Source: Bacillota bacterium
GTDB lineage: Bacteria; Bacillota; Clostridia; Peptostreptococcales; Anaerovoracaceae
Direction: 5' to 3'
Length of the DNA stretch: 16,746 nt
NCBI GenBank assembly: GCA_016281165.1
Contig: JAEEIC010000091.1
Span: forward strand, 1-16,746
Positions 7,222 to 13,820 of the stretch are shown one piece after another. The notes under the pieces were generated by a model. The model was not told where the DNA came from. It saw nothing but the letters and a program-made list of their open reading frames with translations, and ran no database searches. Position numbers and translations under genes: made by a program. Positions within the stretch are counted from its first letter, which is position 1. Each line of letters starts with the position of its first letter.

Positions 7222-8118
7222 ATGGAAAAAGCGGGTTTCATCGGCCTGGGCATCATGGGAAAGCCCATGGCGAAGCATCTTGTGAAGGCAGGCTTCGATC
7301 TTTTGGTGAACGACCTCAATGAAGAGGCGGTAAAAGAGCTGGCCGCCTGCGGGGCGAAGGCCGCCGGTCTTAAGGAGATAGGGGAGAGCTGCGATATCAT
7401 CTTCCTCTGCCTTCCCAGCGGGGCGGTATCGAAGGCGGTGCTTTTCGGGCAGGACGGCGTCGCTTCGGGCCTTTCCGCCGGCAAGCTGGTCTGCGACCAC
7501 AGCTCGGTGACTCCGGACGAGAGCGTATACTGCCATGACGAGCTCGCGAAGCTCGGCGCCGGCTTCGTCGACGCGCCGATCTCCGGGGGCGAGCCCGGGG
7601 CGATCGCGGCGAGCCTGGCCATAATGTGCGGCGGCAGCGAAGAGGACTTCAGGAGACTGCTCCCGTATTTCGGCGCCATAGGCAGGAGCGCCGTGCTCAT
7701 CGGCGGTCCCGGCTCCGGTTCCGTCACCAAGCTCGCCAACCAGATCATCGTCAACATGAACATCGCCGCGGTCTCCGAGGCCCTGGTGCTGGCCGAAAAG
7801 TGCGGGGCCGATCCCGAAAAGGTATACAAGGCCATAAAGGGAGGGCTCGCGGGCTCCGCCGTGCTCGACGCCAAGGCGCCGATGATGTACGAGAGGAACT
7901 TCAAGGCGGGCGGCAAGATCAGCATCAATCACAAAGACCTTAAGAACGTGATGAACACCGCCATCGCCAATTCCGTCCCCCTGCCGATGACGGCGGAGCT
8001 CTACCAGGTCTACCAGACCATGATGGTGAACGGCCATCAGGACGAGGACCACAGCGCCATCGTCAAGTATTTCGAAAAGCTGGCCGGGGTCGAGGTGAAG
8101 AGAGCCAAAGAGGAGTAG
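7222..8118 (+). CDS. NAD-dependent beta-hydroxyacid dehydrogenase (LtnD/GarR family)
   Basis: A 298-residue member of the 3-hydroxyisobutyrate/tartronate-semialdehyde reductase family. The N-terminal Rossmann motif is GLGIMG (8-13), and an Asp at the end of beta-2 (D31 in VNDLN) favours NAD over NADP. The substrate-binding DAPISGG (117-123) and the catalytic Lys in SVTKLANQ (K170) with N173 are all present. Pairing with the kinase 3 nt downstream is the signature of L-threonate/D-erythronate catabolism, in which LtnD or DenD oxidises carbon 2 of the acid before phosphorylation by OtnK. Alternatives are 2-hydroxy-3-oxopropionate reductase or 3-hydroxyisobutyrate dehydrogenase. A GGAAAGGA ribosome binding site lies about 11 nt before the ATG. 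Confidence 0.9.
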   Translation: MEKAGFIGLGIMGKPMAKHLVKAGFDLLVNDLNEEAVKELAACGAKAAGLKEIGESCDIIFLCLPSGAVSKAVLFGQDGVASGLSAGKLVCDHSSVTPDESVYCHDELAKLGAGFVDAPISGGEPGAIAASLAIMCGGSEEDFRRLLPYFGAIGRSAVLIGGPGSGSVTKLANQIIVNMNIAAVSEALVLAEKCGADPEKVYKAIKGGLAGSAVLDAKAPMMYERNFKAGGKISINHKDLKNVMNTAIANSVPLPMTAELYQVYQTMMVNGHQDEDHSAIVKYFEKLAGVEVKRAKEE

Positions 8119-8121
8119 AAA

Positions 8122-9534
8122 GTGCTGTATTCAGAGATCATCAGAAAATACGAAAAGCCCGACGAGGCTCTGATCGACAGGCTGCTCAGAGAGGAGCTGG
8201 CGAAAAGCGATATCAAGATCGTGGTGCTGGACGACGATCCCACCGGGGTCCAGTCCGTGCACGGCGTCTCGGTCTACACCCGCTGGGACTATGAGAGCAT
8301 GCTCGAGGGCTTTGAGGAGGAGGGCAGGCTCTTCTACGTCCTGACCAATTCCCGCGGCATGACCCCCGCCGTCACCGAAAAGGTCCACGAGGACGCCGCC
8401 AGGGCCATCGCGAGGGCTTCAAAGGCGGCAGGGAAGCCCTATATAATCATGAGCCGCTCCGATTCCACCCTCAGAGGCCACTATCCTCTCGAGACCCAAG
8501 TGCTCTACCGCTGCATGAAGGAGGACGGCATCAGGGTCGACGGCGAGATACTCTGTCCCTTCTTCAAGAACGGCGGGCGCTTCACCGCAGGCGGCGTCCA
8601 TTACGTGAAGCAGGGGGACGAGCTGGTGCCGGCCGCCGAGACCGAGTTCGCCAAAGATCCCAGCTTCGGCTACACCCGTTCCGACATACCGGGCTACATC
8701 GAAGAAAAGACCAAAGGCGAGTTCAGGGCGGACAGCGTGCGCCGCGTGAGCCTTGAGATGCTCAGGAGCCTCGATATCGACAGCGTGAAGGCCATGCTCG
8801 ACGAAGCCTCGGGCTTTCGCAAATACTGCGTCGACGCCCTGGATCTGTGCGATATAAAGGTCTTCGTCATCGCTCTCATGCGGTCGATGGCGGGCGGAAA
8901 GCGCTTCATGTTCAGGACGGCCGCGGATCTCGTCAAGGTCATGGGCGGCATCGGGGACCGGCCTCTGCTCTCAAGGAGCGAGATGATAAAGAAGGAGAGC
9001 TCCGCCGGAGGCCTTGTCATCGTGGGCTCCCACATGGCCAAGACCACCAGGCAGCTGGAGCTCCTTCTTGAGCTCGATGACGTCGTTCCCATCGCCTTCG
9101 ATTCCGACCTGGTGCTCGAAGGAGACGAGGCCCTGGCCCGCGAGGTCAGCCGCTGCAGGTCTCTTGAGGAAGAGGCCATAAGAGCGGGAAAGACCGCCGT
9201 GTGCTACACGAAGAGAAAGCTTTTGAGCCTGGCGGACGACACGCCCGAAAAGGCCCTGCTGCGCTCGGTCAAGATCTCAGGCAGCGTCCAGAAGCTCGCC
9301 GCCGTGGAGGCCGAGCCCTCCTTCATGATCGCCAAGGGCGGCATCACCTCGGCCGATATCGGCGTCAAGGCTCTCGGAGTGAGAAGGGCGCTGGTGCTGG
9401 GCCAGATACTGCCCGGCATACCGGTCTGGCAGACCGACGGGAGCAGCCGCTTCCCCGGCATGCCTTACGTAATCTTCCCCGGCAACGTGGGGGACGAGGA
9501 CGGGCTGAGAAGGGCCGTGGAGATACTGCGCTGA
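8122..9534 (+). CDS. Four-carbon acid sugar kinase family protein (OtnK/DUF1537)
   Basis: A 470-residue kinase of the family that phosphorylates 2-oxo-tetronate or 3-oxo-tetronate to the 4-phosphate. The N-terminal substrate domain begins with VVLDDDPTGVQSVHG (34-48) and contains SRSDSTLRGHYPLE (about 111-124). The C-terminal nucleotide domain carries GSHMAKTTRQ and the diagnostic KGGITSADIGVKALG, followed by GQILPGIPVW. All look intact. The start is GTG at 8122, chosen because GAGGAG (8110-8115) sits 6 nt upstream. It ends the seven-gene run before a strong terminator. No aldolase/decarboxylase (OtnC) or isomerase (OtnI) lies in the cluster, so the pathway is incomplete here. Confidence 0.92.
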   Translation: MLYSEIIRKYEKPDEALIDRLLREELAKSDIKIVVLDDDPTGVQSVHGVSVYTRWDYESMLEGFEEEGRLFYVLTNSRGMTPAVTEKVHEDAARAIARASKAAGKPYIIMSRSDSTLRGHYPLETQVLYRCMKEDGIRVDGEILCPFFKNGGRFTAGGVHYVKQGDELVPAAETEFAKDPSFGYTRSDIPGYIEEKTKGEFRADSVRRVSLEMLRSLDIDSVKAMLDEASGFRKYCVDALDLCDIKVFVIALMRSMAGGKRFMFRTAADLVKVMGGIGDRPLLSRSEMIKKESSAGGLVIVGSHMAKTTRQLELLLELDDVVPIAFDSDLVLEGDEALAREVSRCRSLEEEAIRAGKTAVCYTKRKLLSLADDTPEKALLRSVKISGSVQKLAAVEAEPSFMIAKGGITSADIGVKALGVRRALVLGQILPGIPVWQTDGSSRFPGMPYVIFPGNVGDEDGLRRAVEILR

Positions 9535-9559
9535 TACGGCCAGACAGACACAAACAAAA

Positions 9560-9592
9560 AGCGTTCCGCCCGCGGGCGGAACGCTCCTTTTA
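9560..9592. terminator. Bidirectional intrinsic terminator between convergent genes
   Basis: An 11-bp perfect GC-rich stem (9560-9570 with 9575-9585, CGCG loop) is followed by CCTTTTATT on the plus strand. It is preceded by CAAACAAAAA, which reads as a T-tract on the minus strand. It can therefore end both the kinase operon and the minus-strand c-di-AMP receptor transcript. Confidence 0.93.
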
Positions 9593-9605
9593 TTGACTGT
9601 TATAG

Positions 9606-9932
9606 TTACATCTTCTCGAAATAGGTGACGTCGGTCACGAAGACGGTGGCGCCTCCGGTGGTCACGTGCACCAGCTCTCCTATCATGGGGCCGCTGCCTT
9701 CCATGAAGGTCCCCATGGGCTTGATCTCCGTCCTCTGGCTGCAGTGCTCTCTGATGCATTTGAGAGCCGGCTCGACCATATCGTCCTCGAGGCACATGAG
9801 GAAGGTGTAGTTCCTCTTATCAAGAAGGCCGCCTACAGTCGCGATCTTGGTGAAGTAGATGCCTTCATTGCGCAGAGCCTCTCCCATCATGAGGGAATCG
9901 CTCTTTCCGACTATTGCTATTATGAGTTTCAT
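9606..9932 (-). CDS. darA: Cyclic-di-AMP receptor, PII-like (DarA/PstA, DUF970)
   Basis: A small cytosolic signal-transduction protein of 108 residues, the usual size, that forms PII-like trimers and binds c-di-AMP. The N terminus MKLIIAIV, the ligand-contact segment TKIATVGGLL (28-37, with T28 at the position expected for nucleotide contact), and the C-terminal GGATVFVTDV are diagnostic. The variable loop between them (about 68-88) is Met/Gly-rich. A very strong AAAGGAGGAA ribosome binding site precedes the ATG. It lies 41 nt downstream of the acetamidase gene on the same strand with no terminator visible between, so the two are probably co-transcribed. The partner protein of this receptor family is generally unknown; the acetamidase link is inference. 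Confidence 0.92.
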   Translation of the reverse strand: MKLIIAIVGKSDSLMMGEALRNEGIYFTKIATVGGLLDKRNYTFLMCLEDDMVEPALKCIREHCSQRTEIKPMGTFMEGSGPMIGELVHVTTGGATVFVTDVTYFEKM

Positions 9933-9973
9933 GGCAGTTCCTCCTTTCCGAACCTGCTTTATTTCATATTATT

Positions 9974-10870
9974 TTACTGTATCAGCGCCATTTTTTCAAG
10001 AAGTTCTTTGGAAAGCTCCATCCTGACGGTCTTCATGGGGTTCACGATCTGGCAGATGATGAGATCGCAGGCCATGTCCAGCAGCATGGAGGCGTCGTCG
10101 GGATCGAGGCCGCGGACCTTCACCAAAAACTCCATCATCTGCTTCACCGCCTTGCCGGCCGCTTCGTCCAGGTCCGCGCCGAAGGCGACGGTCATCCATT
10201 TATCGTCGTTTTCTATCATGGGGAAGCGCAGGTCCATGCTCTTGTCGAGGTCTACCTTCACGGTGACCTGTCCTTCGATCTCCACCCCGCAGTTGCCGAC
10301 CTCGCCCTCGCCCATGACGGCGTGCAGGTCGCCCATGGAGAGCAGGGCGCCGGGGACGAAGACGGGAAGATAGAGCGCGGCGCCTTCCTCGACCTTCGTG
10401 CAGTCCATGTTGCCGCCGTGGTCCATGGGAGTCATGGTCGGCACCGGCTCCCCCGCGGGAGCGACGCCGATGACGCCTATCATCGGATCGATCGGCATGG
10501 AGAACTTATCTTTGTAAAAGAGCATGCCGTCCTTTACCTTTATGCGGTTGAGGACCCTGTGATCGAACATGCCCTTGAAGGCGCCGGGGCTGTTCCCCCT
10601 GTCCAGGATGCCCACCGGCCCCAGCTCGATCTTTTCGATATATATCCTCAGCATGTCGCCGGGCTGAGCTCCGTTGATGTAAAGAGGTCCCGTCGCGGGA
10701 TTGCCCATGCCGGGCCAGAGGTCGTCAAAGCCCGAGCCCTCGGGCAGGAGCCTGTTGTTGTAGCAGTCGAGGGTATCGAAGACCGCTGTCCCGCCCGGAT
10801 CCATATATGCCGCGGGCTCGTCGTCCCTGCTCAGGGCTCTGGTGAGGCGGTCGGTTTTTATGTGCACCAT
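9974..10870 (-). CDS. Acetamidase/formamidase family protein (FmdA/AmdA)
   Basis: A 298-residue amidase that hydrolyses short amides such as formamide or acetamide to the acid and ammonia. Family blocks run in order: FDTLDCYN (31-38), NPATGPLYINGAQPGD (57-72), MIGVIGVAP (130-138), HGGNMDC (151-157), LYLPV (167-171) and GALLSMGDLHAVMGEGE (174-190), the last two lining the active site. The reading frame extends to 11047, but the ATG at 10870 is chosen because AAGGAGGAAACG lies immediately upstream and MVHIKTD starts the family domain. It is the first gene of a minus-strand pair with the c-di-AMP receptor. The divergent region with the ATP-grasp gene contains the repeated heptamer TGTCAAA. True substrate unknown. 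Confidence 0.93.
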   Translation of the reverse strand: MVHIKTDRLTRALSRDDEPAAYMDPGGTAVFDTLDCYNNRLLPEGSGFDDLWPGMGNPATGPLYINGAQPGDMLRIYIEKIELGPVGILDRGNSPGAFKGMFDHRVLNRIKVKDGMLFYKDKFSMPIDPMIGVIGVAPAGEPVPTMTPMDHGGNMDCTKVEEGAALYLPVFVPGALLSMGDLHAVMGEGEVGNCGVEIEGQVTVKVDLDKSMDLRFPMIENDDKWMTVAFGADLDEAAGKAVKQMMEFLVKVRGLDPDDASMLLDMACDLIICQIVNPMKTVRMELSKELLEKMALIQ

Positions 10871-10947
10871 TCGTTTCCTCCTTGTTGTCAAAGGCAGGTC
10901 TGAGCGTTTTCTGTCAAATAATACTACCACAAATTGCTTTCGCGTAC

Positions 10948-10953
10948 TATAAT
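10948..10953 (+). promoter_or_regulatory. -10 element of the ATP-grasp gene promoter
   Basis: A consensus TATAAT at 10948-10953 lies 45 nt before the ATP-grasp ATG. The matching -35 position (10925-10930, TACCAC, 17-nt spacer) is poor, so an activator may be needed. The predicted start is near 10960, just upstream of the Shine-Dalgarno. Confidence 0.55.
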
Positions 10954-10963
10954 AAAACGTCTG

Positions 10964-10997
10964 AAAGGAGAGGGGGCCCGGCCGGGCCCCGCTGAAA
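10964..10997 (+). promoter_or_regulatory. Split ribosome binding site with intervening hairpin
   Basis: AAAGGAG (10964-10970) is 27 nt from the ATG at 10998, too far for normal initiation. Between them lies a perfect 18-nt palindrome, GGGGCCCGGCCGGGCCCC (10973-10990), able to form a 7-bp stem with a GGCC loop. Folding it leaves 9 nt between the Shine-Dalgarno and ATG. No in-frame ATG, GTG or TTG lies closer: the frame has a TGA at 10962, and only a CTG at 10992. Confidence 0.7.
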
Positions 10998-12227
10998 ATG
11001 AACGAAAAGATCGATTTCATGCCCATACTTCTCGCCAGCGATATCAACGTCTACAGCATGGCGAGGGCATTCCACGAAGAGTACGGTATCAAGTCTCTCA
11101 TGGTCGCGAGAGAAAGAGGGGCGATGACCAAGGATACCAATATACTCGATTATAAAGAGGTCCCCGGCCTCGACCATACCGACGTCTTCCTCAGGACCAT
11201 GGACGAGCTCTGCGACGAGTACGGCCCCGAAGGGAAGGGCAGGACCCTGATACTCATGGGCTGCGCCGACCACTATGTGCGCCTCATCGTCGAGAACAAG
11301 GAGCATCTGAAGGAGAAGGGCTTCATACTCCCGTACTCGGATAAGAAGGTCCTCGACGAGCTGACCCTGAAGGAGAGCTTCTACAGGCTCTGCGACCGCT
11401 ACGGCCTCGACTACGCGAAGACCTTCATCTACAAGCCGGAGATGGACTTCGATTTCGAGATCGATTTCGGTTACCCCGTGGTCCTCAAGGCCTCCGACAG
11501 CGTCAAATACCACGCCCACAAGTTCGAGGGCTTCCACAAGGCCTACTTCATCAACTCCAAAAAGGAGCTGGTCGACACCCTGAAGCTCATATACGCCAAC
11601 GGCTACGACGACCACATGATCATCCAGGACATGGTGCCCGGGGAAGACGACGCCATCTACGACCTGCAGATGTACATCGGCTCCGACCACAAGGTCAAGA
11701 TGATGAACTTCGGCAACGTCCTGCTCGAGGAGCACACTCCCACCGCCATCGGCAACAACGCCGCGACCCTCACCACCTACAACGAGGAGCTCATGCTGAA
11801 GGTCGGCCACATGATGGAAGACATAGGCTACGAAGGCTTCGCCGACGGAGACATCAAGTGGGACTACCGCGACGGCAAATACAAGATGTTCGAGATCAAC
11901 ATCCGCCAGGGCAGGAGCCACTACCGCGTCACCGGCGGCGGCACCAATATGGCGAAACTCGTGGTAGACGACTACATCTACCATAAGGACATGCCCATGA
12001 AGCTGGTGAAGGAGCCTCATTTCTGGCACGCGGTGCCTCTGGGCGTCGTCTACAAGTACGTCAAGGACGAAAAGAAGCTCGCCCAGGTGAAGCAGCTCGT
12101 GAAAGAGGGCAAGGTCTGCGACTCGCAGTATTATCCCGCCGACATGCCTCTAAAGCGCTGGATCTATCTCAAGATCCGCGGCCTCAACATGTACAGGAAG
12201 TTCGCCAAGTATTATCCGTATAAGTAA
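10998..12227 (+). CDS. ATP-grasp carboxylate-amine ligase, D-aspartate ligase (Asl)-like
   Basis: A 409-residue ATP-grasp enzyme that joins a carboxylate to an amine through an acyl-phosphate. It strongly recalls Enterococcus D-aspartate ligase, which attaches D-Asp to the Lys of peptidoglycan precursors. Shared features from memory are the FMPILLASDINVYSMARAFHEEYG-like opening (residues 7-30), the ATP-binding Lys in FGYPVVLKAS (K164), the IIQDMVPGEDD strand (208-218), the TPTAIGN loop, and the metal-binding FEINIRQGRS (E299, N301) near the end. A C-terminal LKRWIYLKIRG block also fits. Substrate could be D-Asp, another acidic amino acid, or something else. The start is supported by family N termini; see the unusual ribosome binding site. 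The DUF401 gene follows by 47 nt. Confidence 0.88.
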   Translation: MNEKIDFMPILLASDINVYSMARAFHEEYGIKSLMVARERGAMTKDTNILDYKEVPGLDHTDVFLRTMDELCDEYGPEGKGRTLILMGCADHYVRLIVENKEHLKEKGFILPYSDKKVLDELTLKESFYRLCDRYGLDYAKTFIYKPEMDFDFEIDFGYPVVLKASDSVKYHAHKFEGFHKAYFINSKKELVDTLKLIYANGYDDHMIIQDMVPGEDDAIYDLQMYIGSDHKVKMMNFGNVLLEEHTPTAIGNNAATLTTYNEELMLKVGHMMEDIGYEGFADGDIKWDYRDGKYKMFEINIRQGRSHYRVTGGGTNMAKLVVDDYIYHKDMPMKLVKEPHFWHAVPLGVVYKYVKDEKKLAQVKQLVKEGKVCDSQYYPADMPLKRWIYLKIRGLNMYRKFAKYYPYK

Positions 12228-12274
12228 AGCGTCGGGACGGCCCCCGGCCGGACCGCTCAGGGAAAGGGTCTTTT

Positions 12275-13522
12275 ATGGACATCACAGTCATAATCAAGCT
12301 GGTCATAGTGATCGCGGTGCTGCTCATTCTGGTCTTTAAGAAGATCAAGCCCGAGATCGCGCTCACGGTCTGCTCGCTCCTGCTGCTGCTCATCTACGGC
12401 AAGGGACTTAAGGGCATCGCGGACGCCTTCCTCGGCTTCGTCAGGGACGGGAACACCTGGTCCCTTCCCGCCGCGGTCATACTCATAGGCATCCTTGGAG
12501 GCGTCATGGGCAAGACCGGCATGCTGCAGCGCATGGTCGACGACCTCAAGCCCATGGCCGGCAGCACCAAGTGGACCATACTTTTGACCCCGCTGATCAT
12601 CGGCCTGCTCTCGGTCACCGGCGGCGCCTATATCTCCTGCCCGATGGTGGACGAGCTTGGCAACACCTTAAAGCTCGCCCCCGAGCGCAAGGCCGCCATT
12701 AACCTCGTGTACCGCCACGCGGTCTTCTTCTCTTATCCGCTCTCCGGGACCACCATCGTGATCGCCCAGCTCTCCGGAGTCGACGTGGGGAAGATCTGCC
12801 TCGTCGATCTTCCCATGGTCGTACTGGTCCTCGTCGCGGGCTATTTCATCTTCTTAAGAGACATAGAGGACGTCAAGCTCCAGAGGGCGAAGGGGAAGGA
12901 GTTCTTTCTTCATCTCAAGGGCTTTTTCATCAATTTCCTGCCCATACTCGTGCCCCTGATCCTGGCCGTGGCCTTCAAGCTCCCCATGGTGATCTCTGTC
13001 GCGGCCGGCATAATCATCGCCCTGGCTCTGATATATCTCGGCCCCGGCAAGAAGCCCGAGCAGGATATCTTCTCTCTGCTCTTCAAGAAGGTAAATTACA
13101 AGATGCTGCTGGTCGTCTTCGCGGCCCTCTTCTTCAAGGCCGCCGTATCCTCGGTGGGGGAGATAGCGGTCGCCATGAGAGAGCTCGCCGCCTCCGGTCT
13201 TCCGGTGGAGCTCATAATCGTGATCATAGGCTTCATCACCTCCTTCCCGACGGGGAGCATACAGGCTCCCGCGGCCATAATACTGCCCATCATCCTGACC
13301 TTCCCCCTGAGCGAGACGGAGCTCCTGCTCTGCGCCTGCCTGACTCTTTGCGTAGGCATGTTCGGCTACTTCTTCTCGCCCGTGCATATGTGCCAGATCC
13401 TCACCCTCGAATATTTCCACGCTACTCTTCCCAAGCTCATGAAGGAGTACAGGTATTTCATCCCCGTCTTCGCCGTCGGCATCGCTGTGTGGTACACCGC
13501 GGCGAAGCTCCTGCTGTTGTGA
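12275..13522 (+). CDS. DUF401 family integral membrane protein, putative transporter
   Basis: A 415-residue polytopic membrane protein with about ten hydrophobic helices and short charged loops; family recognition as DUF401 is from overall layout. Notable conserved-looking segments are GILGGVMGKTGMLQRMVDDLKP (about 71-92), LSVTGGAYISCPMVDELG, and GFITSFPTGSIQAPAAIILP in the second half. These Gly/Pro-rich re-entrant-like motifs resemble ion-transporter superfamily (dicarboxylate and gluconate) symporters. It follows the ATP-grasp gene on the same strand and probably shares its transcript. The start ATG is preceded by a moderate GGGAAAGGG ribosome binding site. Function and substrate are unknown; an anion or amino acid transport role is inference. 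Confidence 0.85.
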   Translation: MDITVIIKLVIVIAVLLILVFKKIKPEIALTVCSLLLLLIYGKGLKGIADAFLGFVRDGNTWSLPAAVILIGILGGVMGKTGMLQRMVDDLKPMAGSTKWTILLTPLIIGLLSVTGGAYISCPMVDELGNTLKLAPERKAAINLVYRHAVFFSYPLSGTTIVIAQLSGVDVGKICLVDLPMVVLVLVAGYFIFLRDIEDVKLQRAKGKEFFLHLKGFFINFLPILVPLILAVAFKLPMVISVAAGIIIALALIYLGPGKKPEQDIFSLLFKKVNYKMLLVVFAALFFKAAVSSVGEIAVAMRELAASGLPVELIIVIIGFITSFPTGSIQAPAAIILPIILTFPLSETELLLCACLTLCVGMFGYFFSPVHMCQILTLEYFHATLPKLMKEYRYFIPVFAVGIAVWYTAAKLLLL

Positions 13523-13569
13523 CATCGCAGGGTTTTTGAGGCCGAATGCGCGATTTGTGATTTTTGTGC

Positions 13570-13598
13570 TTGCAAGCCGCGCTCCGATGCGCTATACT
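13570..13598 (+). promoter_or_regulatory. tRNA-Val promoter
   Basis: TTGCAA (13570-13575), 17-nt spacer, TATACT (13593-13598). Predicted start near 13605, a few bases before the mature tRNA. Confidence 0.75.
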
Positions 13599-13610
13599 CT
13601 ATCGGTGCGG

Positions 13611-13687
13611 GGGCTGTTAGCTCAGCTGGTTAGAGCGCCTGCGTCACATGCAGGAGGTCGTAGGTTCGAGTCCTGTACAGCCCACCA
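13611..13687 (+). tRNA. tRNA-Val (anticodon CAC)
   Basis: A full cloverleaf. The acceptor GGGCTGT pairs with ACAGCCC and the CCA end is encoded. The anticodon stem CCTGC/GCAGG holds loop GTCACAT with CAC at 13645-13647, and the T-loop is TTCGAGT. Reading the anticodon as GTC (Asp) would place C at position 33, so CAC is preferred. The gene stands alone with its own promoter and terminator. Confidence 0.93.
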
Positions 13688-13695
13688 AAAAGCGG

Positions 13696-13725
13696 AACAG
13701 TTCCTTCGGGAACTGTTTTGTTTTG
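13696..13725 (+). terminator. Intrinsic terminator after tRNA-Val
   Basis: AACAGTTCC (13696-13704), loop TTCG, GGAACTGTT (13709-13717), then TTGTTTTG. A perfect 9-bp stem with a stable UUCG tetraloop. Confidence 0.93.
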
Positions 13726-13754
13726 TGGAAATAGGCTCTCCGCTGTGATATAAT
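13726..13754 (+). promoter_or_regulatory. Promoter of the envelope operon
   Basis: TGGAAA (13726-13731), 17-nt spacer, consensus TATAAT (13749-13754) preceded by TGA, giving an extended -10. The leader would be about 60 nt. Confidence 0.72.
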
Positions 13755-13777
13755 ATCTTTTCAGAAATTGACGGAAG

Positions 13778-13805
13778 GCCGCGCTCCCAGGACCTTAAGC
13801 GCGGC
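13778..13805 (+). promoter_or_regulatory. Leader hairpin next to the ribosome binding site
   Basis: GCCGCGCT (13778-13785) pairs perfectly with AGCGCGGC (13798-13805) around a 12-nt loop, ending 1 nt before the GGAAGGAG Shine-Dalgarno (13807-13814). There is no T-tract, so it is not a terminator. It may protect the mRNA 5' end or modulate translation, which is inference. Confidence 0.5.
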
Positions 13806-13820
13806 GGGAAGGAGATATGA

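Noticed and set aside
6592..8052. 486-codon open frame on the minus strand
   Set aside because: It lies opposite two well-supported genes (C26 hydrolase and dehydrogenase), has no domain and a His/Arg/Ala/Val-rich composition typical of antisense frames in GC-rich genes.
10973..10990. GC palindrome as an intrinsic terminator in either direction
   Set aside because: Neither side has a T-tract and it lies between a Shine-Dalgarno and a start codon.
10871..11047. N-terminal extension of the acetamidase to 11047
   Set aside because: The extra 59 residues do not resemble the family and cross the divergent promoter; the ATG at 10870 has an ideal ribosome binding site.
10947..12029. 360-codon minus-strand frame opposite the ATP-grasp gene
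   Set aside because: Low-complexity Val/Asp/His-rich translation with no family motif; shadow of the real gene.
12228..12274. GC-rich CGGCC/GGCCG hairpin before the DUF401 gene as a terminator or second split ribosome binding site
   Set aside because: There is no T-tract after it, the stem is short, and a normally spaced GGGAAAGGG lies between it and the ATG.
13523..13569. Possible terminator after the DUF401 gene (ATCGC/GCGAT pairing)
   Set aside because: The stem is only 5 bp with a 22-nt loop; the following T-run is plausible but the evidence is too thin to call.
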